Assembly (NCBI GenBank): GCA_964372215.1
Contig: CAYJQC010000003.1
Span: 1-64,000, forward strand
Origin: DAIMFL01 sp964372215
GTDB taxonomy: Bacteria; Pseudomonadota; Alphaproteobacteria; Dongiales; Dongiaceae
DNA length: 64,000 nt
Reading direction: 5' to 3'
Shown here: positions 51,641 to 59,351 of the stretch, piece after piece
Layout: every line of letters begins with the position of its first letter
Position numbering within the stretch: the first letter of the stretch is position 1
Made by a program: the position numbers and the translations under genes
Notes under the pieces: model-generated
Told to the model about the DNA's origin: nothing
Database searches by the model: none
Seen by the model: only the letters and a program-made list of their open reading frames with translations

Positions 51641-53206
51641 CTATGCGGTCGAGGAAGTCCAGGCAAGGGCGGTCAGCGCAGTACCTCCGGCGAAGATACC
51701 GATGGCCACGGCCAGGCGCCGTGCGGTTGGCCGATAGCGAGCGAGGATGCGCCAGGCTAGTCGGGCCGACCACAGCCATGCGCCTGCCAGGAAGGCGCCT
51801 CGCACCGAATCAATCCAGTAGAGGCTCATGCCCTCGGCTTCCAGCATGCTGGTGGTCAGCGCCGACAGGCCGAGAAAGACACCGGCGCCGGCCAGCGGGA
51901 CGAGCGCCTGCGTCAGATGGTGGTAGCGGGACCAGGACCATGGGCCGATCGACCGGACGGCCAATGCGATCGCAATCCCGAGGCTCGTTCCCATGAGAGC
52001 GGCGATGGTGAGGATGTATCCAATCAGCAGCGCCCCGTCGAGCAGGCTCAGCACGTCGTTCTGCAACGGATAGTTGGTGAGCACCCACCATGGCGCCGAA
52101 CGTTCCAGGGGCCACAGCATCTGCTGTTGAACCAGCCAGGCCGCGACGACCTGTTTGAATCGTATGAGCTCATGGCTTGCCGACCACTGAAAGGCGCCGA
52201 GTGCGCCGCCCATCAGTCCATACAGGATCAGCATCGTCTCCCATGGCCTGGGCTGGCGCCCGGCGACGTCGACGATCTCGTGGTTCGGCGATCGCAAGGC
52301 GAGACCCACCGCCCCCCGGAAGCCACTGCAGCGGCCGCACATGTGGCATTGGCTGCCGCCCTTCATTGTCGCAATCGGCACCAGCGGCGCGCAGTTGATG
52401 CGGTGGAAGGTGCCGCTGTCCTTCGTCGCCGCCTGCCAGGCCAGTTCATCCACCCGATAGTGCAGCGGCGCCAGCTTCGCGAGCAGCGCGAACACGCCGC
52501 TGACCGGGCACAGGTAGCGGCACCAGACCCGCTTTTCCTTGCCGTAGAAATACCCGACCAGGATCGCGGCCACGGTTGATCCTCCCAGGATCAGCAGGGC
52601 AGGAGCCGGGTACTGATAGACGCTGACCAGCTGTCCGTAGATCGTGATCGTGCAAAAGGCGGTGAAAGGCCAGCCGCCCCACGTGATCCAGCGCGGCACC
52701 GCGCGTCCGCGCCCGTAGCGGCTGGCAAACTCCGACAGCGCACCTTCCGGGCACAGCAGGCCGCACCATGTCCGCCCGAGCACGACCGTGCTCAGCAGGA
52801 CGAATGGCCACCATACGCCCCAGAACACGAACTGGGAGAGCAGCGTAATGTCCGACCAAAGCCGGGCGGTGCGACCCGGCAGCGGGAGCGCGGCGGGAAC
52901 GATCAGCAGAAGCAGATAAGCCGCCGTCACAGCCCATTGCGTCCATTGGATCGCCCGCCGATGGTCGCGCAACCAGACGCCAACTCGCCCCCAGTGCCGA
53001 GCGGGACCACGCGGGTGAATCGTGCTGGCCGGCACGCGATGGCCATCGCCGGGGTTCGGGATCGACGGGCCGTGCCGATTCCCGCCCAGTGCCGCCGCTC
53101 CGGAACACAGCTCGGGCGCCGCCAGGTCGCGGTCGTGCCTCCCGATCATCGCGGTTCGATCTCCGGCCGGCGGTCGCCAGGGGCCGCTGGAATTGGCTCC
53201 GTCCAC
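51641..53206 (-). CDS. ftrD: Membrane polyferredoxin FtrD-like
   Basis: About 521 residues, a membrane 4Fe-4S protein related to FtrD, NapH and NosR. Electron-transfer motifs are TWCGLLCPEGALSEF, WCRYLCPVSGVF and SQCHMCGRCSGFRGAV, between hydrophobic helices. In ftrABCD ferrous-iron importers, FtrD passes electrons for the Fe(II)/Fe(III) step coupled to the FtrC permease. The GTG at 53206 is set by GGAGG 6 bases upstream. The N-terminal 75 residues before the first helix are Pro/Arg-rich and unusual. The gene follows ftrB by 18 bases. No ftrC gene lies between or beside them. Confidence 0.8.
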   Translation of the reverse strand: MDGANSSGPWRPPAGDRTAMIGRHDRDLAAPELCSGAAALGGNRHGPSIPNPGDGHRVPASTIHPRGPARHWGRVGVWLRDHRRAIQWTQWAVTAAYLLLLIVPAALPLPGRTARLWSDITLLSQFVFWGVWWPFVLLSTVVLGRTWCGLLCPEGALSEFASRYGRGRAVPRWITWGGWPFTAFCTITIYGQLVSVYQYPAPALLILGGSTVAAILVGYFYGKEKRVWCRYLCPVSGVFALLAKLAPLHYRVDELAWQAATKDSGTFHRINCAPLVPIATMKGGSQCHMCGRCSGFRGAVGLALRSPNHEIVDVAGRQPRPWETMLILYGLMGGALGAFQWSASHELIRFKQVVAAWLVQQQMLWPLERSAPWWVLTNYPLQNDVLSLLDGALLIGYILTIAALMGTSLGIAIALAVRSIGPWSWSRYHHLTQALVPLAGAGVFLGLSALTTSMLEAEGMSLYWIDSVRGAFLAGAWLWSARLAWRILARYRPTARRLAVAIGIFAGGTALTALAWTSSTA

Positions 53207-53224
53207 AAGGCGCCTCCGGTCCCG

Positions 53225-53560
53225 CTACTGCGCCAGCAGGATCACGGGTGGTGAGTCCGGGTGGAACTCGTCGAAGAACGGATGCTCACCGGGCGGCAGG
53301 CTGCGGATGATGATGAATGACCCGGCTCCCGGCGCGAGCACCTTCTCTTTCCCCTGCTCGATGCTCTCGAACTCAGCCGGTGTCGATCCGATATTGCGCA
53401 ACACGATCTTGATCCGGGTGTTTGCGGGGACCACCAGGTGGTCGGGTATGAACGCGCCGTCCCGCAAGTCGACACTGAACACCGGCACATCGTCGGCCCG
53501 CGCCGGTCTGCTCAGCACGCACGCAGCGAGCAACAGCATCAGGACGATGTGAAACGGCAT
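53225..53560 (-). CDS. ftrB: Cupredoxin-domain periplasmic protein FtrB-like
   Basis: The 111-residue protein has a cleavable leader (MPFHIVLMLLLAACVLSRPARA) and a cupredoxin fold: FIPDHLVVPANTRIKIVLRNIGSTPAEFES and GAGSFIIIRSLPPGEHPFFDEFHPDSP. The usual copper ligands are only partly visible: one His (EHPFF) and one in EFHPD, with no Cys. This fits FtrB-type proteins that handle iron rather than classic blue copper proteins. It lies between ftrA and ftrD. Confidence 0.75.
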   Translation of the reverse strand: MPFHIVLMLLLAACVLSRPARADDVPVFSVDLRDGAFIPDHLVVPANTRIKIVLRNIGSTPAEFESIEQGKEKVLAPGAGSFIIIRSLPPGEHPFFDEFHPDSPPVILLAQ

Positions 53561-53690
53561 GGCGGCAAACTCCTGTTGAGGCGGCAGAAAAGGATGCGCA
53601 GTTCTTGATTACATCGGGCAGTGCCGCGCCCCGCTCCTCGACGTGCTCGGCAGGAGCCGGGAGAGGGAGCGCCCGGCCACCTTGGCGGCG

Positions 53691-54242
53691 CTAGTAGCTG
53701 CCTTTCTTTCCGGTGCCGGCGAAAGTGAACTCGTAAACAGCCGTGATCGGTTCGAACCAAGGATCCACGCCGGTCTCCTTGTCGGTGTGACGGCCGAAAT
53801 GAGCGTGTGCGTTCGCGCTGGGCGGATCGACCGTCAGGACCAGACGGTAGTTGCCAAGTCCCATCAGCTTGACGTTGTCGCCATAATGCGGCCCATCGCT
53901 GGCCACCATCGGCATCAGCTCGCCCCGCTGCTGTTCGTCAGAATCGAGCTTGGTGAGCGCATAACGAACGACGAGATAGGGCATCCAGTCGCCTTCGGCA
54001 AAGCCATTGGCATTGTGCGCCAGGGCGTGGATGTCCGCTTCCAGGTGGATGTCTGCGCCGGCTGCATCTCGCATCATGCCGGGCGGGTCCATCTCGATCG
54101 GCTGCAGGAAGACGGCTGCGATTTCCATGCCGCCCGCGAGCACGGGCACACCGATTGGATACTCGAGCGCCTGGGCTTCAGGCATGCGTCCGAAGCCCAG
54201 GACCAAGAACGAGAATGCCATCAACCAGGTTCCACGCAGCAT
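53691..54242 (-). CDS. ftrA: Periplasmic iron-binding protein FtrA/P19 (Tp34 family)
   Basis: About 183 residues with a signal segment (MLRGTWLMAFSFLVLGFGRMPEAQA) and the Tp34/P19 fold: YPIGVPVLAGGMEIAAVFLQPIEM, IHLEADIHALAHNANGFAEGDWMPYLVVRY, GPHYGDNVKLMGLGNYRLVLTVDPP and HFGRHTDKETGVDPWF. These His, Glu and Met residues form the metal sites of P19 proteins, which bind iron and copper in the periplasm. I chose the ATG at 54242, since a longer frame adds non-conserved residues. It is the first gene of the ftr unit. Confidence 0.85.
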   Translation of the reverse strand: MLRGTWLMAFSFLVLGFGRMPEAQALEYPIGVPVLAGGMEIAAVFLQPIEMDPPGMMRDAAGADIHLEADIHALAHNANGFAEGDWMPYLVVRYALTKLDSDEQQRGELMPMVASDGPHYGDNVKLMGLGNYRLVLTVDPPSANAHAHFGRHTDKETGVDPWFEPITAVYEFTFAGTGKKGSY

Positions 54243-54767
54243 TTGATCCACCCTTGACTCACGGGGCCATCCGGCCTCATCGCAAATGCGAAGCAGTCGC
54301 AATGACAAATCTACGCCATTGCCAGCCAACCGGTAAAGCCACGTGGAGTCCTCGACCCTGCGACAAATGGCCCCTGTGGGCGAGCGTCTCTGTGCCTCGC
54401 TGTTTCGTGGGCAGGCGGTGGGATTGCGGGCTGCGTTCGCGCGCTCGACGGGAACCGGCGTAGCACTCCCGCGAAATCGCCATCGCCGTGTCGATCAGGG
54501 CTGGCCAGCTTCCATCTGCCGCGGCTCGGCGCAAGGTTGTTCAGCGATCCGGTGTGGGTTTGCGCCAGCGCGAAGACGAACCGCGGCTGCTGCCGAATCT
54601 TTCGCACCCATACGCCCATGACCCGAACCAAGCATCTGGGCGCGCGCGGCGCGTGGATCGATGCTCGTCTCCTGTTCCTGACGGGAGTCGGCAACGTCTG
54701 CTCTGCACGTCCATTTGCGGCCGCAAACCGGCCTGCAGCTTCGGAGGGCCGGAGAAAGTCGACACTA
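54243..54767. other. Intergenic stretch without a gene
   Basis: About 525 bases upstream of ftrA hold no frame I can assign. They should include the ftr promoter. I see no recognisable Fur or Fnr box, and no tRNA or IS sequence. Confidence 0.5.
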
Positions 54768-54815
54768 GGGCACGATCCGATCAGGTTGAATCAACCTGAT
54801 CGGTGAATCGTGCCC
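54768..54815. repeat. Long hairpin repeat A
   Basis: Outer arms GGGCACGAT and ATCGTGCCC enclose a second palindrome with arms GATCAGGTTGA and TCAACCTGATC. The whole 48 bases can fold into one long stem. It lies downstream of the hemerythrin operon (minus strand). Confidence 0.7.
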
Positions 54816-54830
54816 TTCTTTCGATAGAGT

Positions 54831-54880
54831 AGAGCGTGATTCACCGATCGAACCGAGCGGGTTCGATCGGATCACGCTCT
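54831..54880. repeat. Long hairpin repeat B
   Basis: Outer arms AGAGCGTGAT and ATCACGCTCT flank an inner pair CCGATCGAACC and GGTTCGATCGG. It is of the same design as hairpin A, 15 bases away, with a similar GATC-containing core. Both may act as transcription terminators or be dispersed REP/MITE-type repeats at the end of the operon. Confidence 0.7.
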
Positions 54881-54957
54881 AGCTTGCGCTGACCCGAAGG
54901 ACGCGCAACTCGGCCTAGTAGAACGAGGCGGACAGGCAACCTATCGAATGCTCATGA

Positions 54958-55362
54958 TTAGCCCAGAATCTTGTGCATGCGCGCGTCCCTGGTCTTGAAG
55001 TGCTGGGTGAACCATTCGCCCAGATGCGCCGACAACACCTCCTTGAAATCTCCATAGAGTCCAGCCTCGTAGTCATCGGCGATGTCGCGGATACCGTCGA
55101 GCAGCCGTTCGTGATCCGACTTGTGATCGAGGTACTGGTCGTAGCGCTGCTTGCGCATGATCCTTTCCTCGAGCGCGAAATGGGCGGAAATCCTGGCATG
55201 GACCTCGCCGAAGAAGGCGAGCACGGAATCGATCTCGGCGGCGCCCTGGACTTCCGCGTGCAAGTCGTTGAGCAAGCGGATCAATGCCTCATGCTCGTGA
55301 TCGACCGAGGCAATGCCGGTACGGTACTCGTCTTTCCACTCCACCAGAGGCATGACACTCAT
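54958..55362 (-). CDS. Bacteriohemerythrin
   Basis: The 134-residue protein has the hemerythrin four-helix bundle with diiron ligands in order: VDHEHEAL, HFALEERIMR, HKSDHERLL and HF(K)TRD. Bacterial hemerythrins bind O2 or NO and can carry O2 to membrane oxidases. It ends the minus-strand respiratory operon: its ATG overlaps or nearly abuts the stop of the preceding gene (55359). It may supply or scavenge O2 or NO for the terminal reductase. Confidence 0.95.
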   Translation of the reverse strand: MSVMPLVEWKDEYRTGIASVDHEHEALIRLLNDLHAEVQGAAEIDSVLAFFGEVHARISAHFALEERIMRKQRYDQYLDHKSDHERLLDGIRDIADDYEAGLYGDFKEVLSAHLGEWFTQHFKTRDARMHKILG

Positions 55363-55910
55363 CCCCGGACCGGCGTTTCGATCCCGTTGCGTCCGGCGGC
55401 TGCATCCGAAGAGAAAAGGAAGCCGCCGGATTCGGACCGGAACTCGATGACGAATCTCTGCTGCGGCTTGATCTCGACCTCGACCGATCGCTCATAGTCG
55501 AAGCCCTCGGTCCGGTCGCTGTCGCGCAGCCGCGCGACCAGCACATGCCGCCCGCTCGGAATCGAGAAGTTCTCGTAGATCTGAGAGGGTCCATCGCCGA
55601 ACAGGCCGGATGGCGCGATGGTTCTGTTCACCAGCACCCGGCCGTTCAGCTCCAGCTCGACATGGACCGGCAAGCGGCCGCGCGCGCAGTCCAACGGCCG
55701 GCGTTCGCCCGCCGGCAGGGCTGCGATCTCCTTGGCCGTCAGACGTCTGCACTCGCCCTCGTGCCGTCCGCTATGGGCGAGGCTGAGGCTGAGCTGCGCC
55801 TCTCCCTCGGAAAGTCGATGCCAGGCCGGCGTGTCGGACAGAGCGCCGAGCACCAGCGCGATCAAGACGTAGACGGCGCCTTGACCGATATATGCCATGA
55901 GCCTACGCAT
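55359..55910 (-). CDS. Hypothetical membrane-anchored protein of the oxidase operon
   Basis: About 183 residues that I do not recognise. One N-terminal membrane helix (AYIGQGAVYVLIALVLGAL) is followed by a soluble beta-rich part (VHVELELNGRVLVNRTIAPSG; SIPSGRHVLVARLRDSDRTEG; VEIKPQQRFVIEFR), probably periplasmic. The ATG at 55910 has GAGGAGG 6 bases upstream and overlaps the preceding gene by 8 bases. Its position between the cytochrome b fusion and hemerythrin ties it to the same complex or its assembly. Confidence 0.7.
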   Translation of the reverse strand: MRRLMAYIGQGAVYVLIALVLGALSDTPAWHRLSEGEAQLSLSLAHSGRHEGECRRLTAKEIAALPAGERRPLDCARGRLPVHVELELNGRVLVNRTIAPSGLFGDGPSQIYENFSIPSGRHVLVARLRDSDRTEGFDYERSVEVEIKPQQRFVIEFRSESGGFLFSSDAAAGRNGIETPVRG

Positions 55911-57489
55911 CGGCGCCCTCCTCGCGGGCGCTGGCACGCCCTTCCAACGGCGGGCGCGAGGAACGCAGCTGCGTCGGCAGTTTCTTCAGGCGGGACTGGA
56001 ACTCCGCAATCGCACGCGCGAGCCGGGCCAGGTCGGTCGGCGCCGCCCAGTGCGTAAGAATGCGGTCGCGGGGCACGCGTTGACGCAAATACGGATCGCG
56101 GACACCCGCCATGCGCGCCGTCGCCCAGGTCACGCCGAACCGGTTGAAGCACTCGCCATCCCTGCAGCCCGTTATGACGACTCCGTCGGCGAGGTCGCGG
56201 CTGAGGACATAGTCGATGAAGGATGGTGGCAAGGCGGCGATGCACGGCAGTTGGACCGCGCCGACTCGCCCCGACTCCAGGCTTGCGAGCGGCGCGGCGT
56301 GATCGCAGCCGAACACCATGACCCGGTCGGTGCCGGTCAGTGCGGCCGCCGCAACCTCCACCCTGTCGCGCAGATCGCGCAACGGACGGTCCGGCAAGTC
56401 GATCCCCGGCTTGAGTCGACTTCCAGGGCGAAACGGAGTCGACGTGGGACAGGCGCCGGCGCAGATGCCGCAGGCGACGCAGAGCGCGGGATCGACGCTT
56501 GCCTCCTGCTCGAACGGTTCGCCGTCGCTGCGCGGCCGCATCACGATGGCATTGAACGGGCAATCCTCGGCGCAGCGCTCGCAACCATTGCAGTTCCCGA
56601 GATCGACCACGGCCGCGCCAGGCCGCCGGATCGGCGGCAGCCAGGGCAGCGCCACCAGCATGATCGTCAGCACGGCCGCAAACGCCCAGACCGCGCCGCT
56701 TGAGGTGGTATCCATGAGCGGATAGGCACCGAGATAGAACCAATCGAGATTCAGGGTGGCCGGAACGATGGCGAGATCGGCGGGCGGGTGGCTGACCGCC
56801 GGCTTGGCAAAGGAAAGCGCCAGCAGCATGAGGAACGTTCCGACGGCAAGGCCGCGCCGCGGATTGATCCGAGGACGACTTACCCGCTGCAGATGAATCC
56901 ATAGGACGAGCAGCAGCAGCAAAGGCACGACGATATGAATGAAGGTGAGCAGCGTGAAGAAGCGGTCGTCGAGTGCGGCGGGCGTCAGGAAATTCCGCGC
57001 GATCGCCTCACCGAAGATGCCGAGCCAGTCGAACCACTCGGTGGTGGCCCGTGCGATGTACTGGGCGAGCTGATCCCAGACCAGCCAGTAGCCGCTGATG
57101 CCAGCGGCAAACACCAGCCACAGGATCGGCATGCCGGTGACCCAGGTGAACCACCGCGCCCCCTGGTAGCGACCGAGCGCGAACTCGCGCAACACGTGCA
57201 CCGCCATCATCAGAACCATGCCATCGGAGGCGTAGCGGTGCAGGCTGCGCATCACGCCGCCGAGGTACCATTGTTCCTCGGTCATGTAGCGGACGGACTC
57301 GTACGCCTCGGTCGTCCCGGTATCGAACAGGATGTAGACGTAGATGCCGCTGACCGCGACTACCCAGTAGTAGAAGATGCCGAGTGCCCCCAGCTGATAA
57401 AGCGGGTTCCAGGCGGCACCGAAGATCGCATCGAGCCATGACTCGACGATCTCGAAACATCGACGAATCGCGATTTGGAGGAATTTCAA
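55903..57489 (-). CDS. Cytochrome b / 2x4Fe-4S / MvhD-domain fusion
   Basis: This 528-residue protein has three parts. The first (1-230) is a cytochrome b N-terminal domain with four helices and two heme-ligand pairs, His84/His98 and His185/His199. Next, after more membrane segments, is a ferredoxin part with Cys300/303/306/310 and Cys337/340/343/347. Last is an MvhD/FlpD-like domain (about 388-500) with Cys395, Cys416, Cys442 and Cys447 (VFGCDH, LPCIAAL, GCRDGEC). MvhD links hydrogenase and heterodisulfide reductase in methanogens. Here the fusion likely moves electrons between quinol, a soluble donor and the heme-copper enzyme. A b6-type C-terminal half and a Rieske partner are absent. Confidence 0.85.
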   Translation of the reverse strand: MKFLQIAIRRCFEIVESWLDAIFGAAWNPLYQLGALGIFYYWVVAVSGIYVYILFDTGTTEAYESVRYMTEEQWYLGGVMRSLHRYASDGMVLMMAVHVLREFALGRYQGARWFTWVTGMPILWLVFAAGISGYWLVWDQLAQYIARATTEWFDWLGIFGEAIARNFLTPAALDDRFFTLLTFIHIVVPLLLLLVLWIHLQRVSRPRINPRRGLAVGTFLMLLALSFAKPAVSHPPADLAIVPATLNLDWFYLGAYPLMDTTSSGAVWAFAAVLTIMLVALPWLPPIRRPGAAVVDLGNCNGCERCAEDCPFNAIVMRPRSDGEPFEQEASVDPALCVACGICAGACPTSTPFRPGSRLKPGIDLPDRPLRDLRDRVEVAAAALTGTDRVMVFGCDHAAPLASLESGRVGAVQLPCIAALPPSFIDYVLSRDLADGVVITGCRDGECFNRFGVTWATARMAGVRDPYLRQRVPRDRILTHWAAPTDLARLARAIAEFQSRLKKLPTQLRSSRPPLEGRASAREEGADA

Positions 57490-57561
57490 CGGCCGCTCTC
57501 CGGCATGGCCGCGGCGCGGCGCGGCATCGATCCAGAATTTCTGGCGCAGGTCATCGCTGAG

Positions 57562-58386
57562 TCAAGTATCGCGTTCTGCCGACCGGAGCTGAAGCCGGGC
57601 ACGCACGATAATGGCGGCAAGGCCGATCAAGCTCAAGGCCCCGACCGTCATGGCGATGAAGATGGCGTAGTCGAAGCGATATCTGCCCGTCGTCGGGTCA
57701 TAGTACGTGCAGAACAGGCGCAGTCGATTGACCAGACCTGCGAGCTGGCCGGACTCCGCCGGGCGGCCAAAGACCAGTTCGATCAGCGGCTCTACCAGGG
57801 CGGGCGGGTTGAACTGCGCGCCGTAGATCTGGCGATAGACGCGGCCCTGCGCATCTATCACGCTGGTCTGCGCCAGGTGGTCGAAGCCGCGCGGCGAGGA
57901 GTAGTAGATGAACCCCAGATTATCCACCAGACGCTCGATCGTCGCGACATCGCCGCTCAGGAACGTCCAGTTCGGCAGATCGACACCTTGGCTGCGGGCG
58001 AATGCGCGCATTCGCTCCGGTGTATCGCCGCGCGTATCGAATCCGATCGTCACAACCGAAAAACTGTCGTGGCCGACAGCCTCCTGGGCGACTTCGACCG
58101 CCTGGGATAGCGTCTGCACGACCACTGGACACGAGTCCGAGCAGGCCGTGAACACCAGATTCACGACCAGGGGCCTGCCGGCATAGTCGGCAAGCCGGAC
58201 TTGCCGGCGGTTTGTATCGAGAAAGCTGTAGTCCCCGAGTTCGCGGCCGATGGCCGCTTGGCTGAACGCGATCGCCGCTTCGGGATCGAATGCCAGCCCG
58301 GCCTCGCTGGCCGAGGCGATGGCTGGGGCCGCCGTGAGCAGCAGAGCGACGGCCAGTATGCGCGATCCCTTGGCGGCGACGAACAT
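57562..58386 (-). CDS. SCO1/SenC-family copper chaperone with C-terminal TM
   Basis: The 274-residue protein has a signal peptide, a thioredoxin-like domain with the copper motif TACSDSCP, and a conserved His region (RGFDHLAQTSVID). Unusually it has a C-terminal membrane helix (YAIFIAMTVGALSLIGLAAIIVRA) near residues 245-265, so it is anchored at the C terminus rather than the N terminus. SCO proteins deliver copper to the CuA site. It lies 15 bases after ctaB. Confidence 0.88.
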   Translation of the reverse strand: MFVAAKGSRILAVALLLTAAPAIASASEAGLAFDPEAAIAFSQAAIGRELGDYSFLDTNRRQVRLADYAGRPLVVNLVFTACSDSCPVVVQTLSQAVEVAQEAVGHDSFSVVTIGFDTRGDTPERMRAFARSQGVDLPNWTFLSGDVATIERLVDNLGFIYYSSPRGFDHLAQTSVIDAQGRVYRQIYGAQFNPPALVEPLIELVFGRPAESGQLAGLVNRLRLFCTYYDPTTGRYRFDYAIFIAMTVGALSLIGLAAIIVRARLQLRSAERDT

Positions 58387-58401
58387 CTCACGGACACCCG
58401 T

Positions 58402-59268
58402 CTAGCCCAGGATCGCCCGATCGGCGATCGCCGCACCCAGGAGCAATGTGAGTTGCACCAGGGAAGCAAAGAAGTTCGCCATCGCGGTCTTGGGCCCCGG
58501 GTCGATCGCCAGGCGCACGGACTTCAAGATGAAGTAGATGCCCCCAGCCGCGGCGCCCAGCAGGTAGATCCAGCCCATGCCGAGCGCGGCGGGCACTAGA
58601 GAGAGCAGCACCAGCGCTACGGTGTGGGCGAGAATCACGCGCGCCGCGACCGCATCGCCGACGACCACTGGCAGCATCGGCACGCGGGCCGCCGCGTATT
58701 CCGCGTGGAGGGCAGTGGCAAGGCTCCAGAAATGCGGTGGCGTCCACAGGAAAAGCACGACCGCAAGTATGATCGGCGCGGCCGAAAGCTCCGGATCGAC
58801 CGCCGAGGCGCCGGCCAGGACGGCAAAGCTTCCGGCGAGCCCGCCCAGGACGATGTTGAGCCATGTCCGATTCTTGAGCCAGACCGTGTAGACCACGCCA
58901 TAGGTGAAGGCTCCGAGAAAGACATGGAGCGCCACCGCGGCATTGAAGGCCCAGCCCGCCATGCCGACACCGACAGCCAGAATCCCCAGGATCGCGACCA
59001 TCCAGATCGGACCGGGACGAAACCTGCCGGTCACGAACGGCCGGCCGCGGGTCCGCGGCATGCGGGCGTCCAGATCGCGCTCGACATACTGATTGAACGC
59101 ACCGGCACTGGCTGCCGACATCAGCACGGCAAGGGCCAGAACGGCGATGCGCCAGCCCTCGACCGCCGGCCCCGGCGTGACCGCGAACCCCGCCAGCGCG
59201 CACAGCATGATCGCCAGCCCGATGCGGAGCTTGAAGACCGACCATAGCTGCGCGGCGGTGCTTGCCAT
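58402..59268 (-). CDS. ctaB: Protoheme IX farnesyltransferase CtaB
   Basis: The 288-residue UbiA-family prenyltransferase makes heme O from heme B. It contains the first Asp-rich motif in NQYVERDLDARMPRTRGRP and TPPHFWSLATALHAEYAAARVPMLPVV, with about eight membrane helices. The ATG at 59268 has GAGGAAG 4 bases upstream; a longer frame overlaps subunit I and is false. Its presence says the linked heme-copper enzyme probably uses heme O, or heme A made through CtaA elsewhere. Confidence 0.94.
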   Translation of the reverse strand: MASTAAQLWSVFKLRIGLAIMLCALAGFAVTPGPAVEGWRIAVLALAVLMSAASAGAFNQYVERDLDARMPRTRGRPFVTGRFRPGPIWMVAILGILAVGVGMAGWAFNAAVALHVFLGAFTYGVVYTVWLKNRTWLNIVLGGLAGSFAVLAGASAVDPELSAAPIILAVVLFLWTPPHFWSLATALHAEYAAARVPMLPVVVGDAVAARVILAHTVALVLLSLVPAALGMGWIYLLGAAAGGIYFILKSVRLAIDPGPKTAMANFFASLVQLTLLLGAAIADRAILG

Positions 59269-59351
59269 GTCTTCCTCTTCGGTGTCGCGATTGAGCTGAG
59301 AGTGCCCAGCGGCGAACAGCGTCTGGCGAATCGAGGGCCCTTCTCCCGCGC

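Noticed and set aside
54243..54767. Possible small gene upstream of ftrA
   Set aside because: Frames on both strands are Arg/Ser/Pro-rich and show no motif or good ribosome site.
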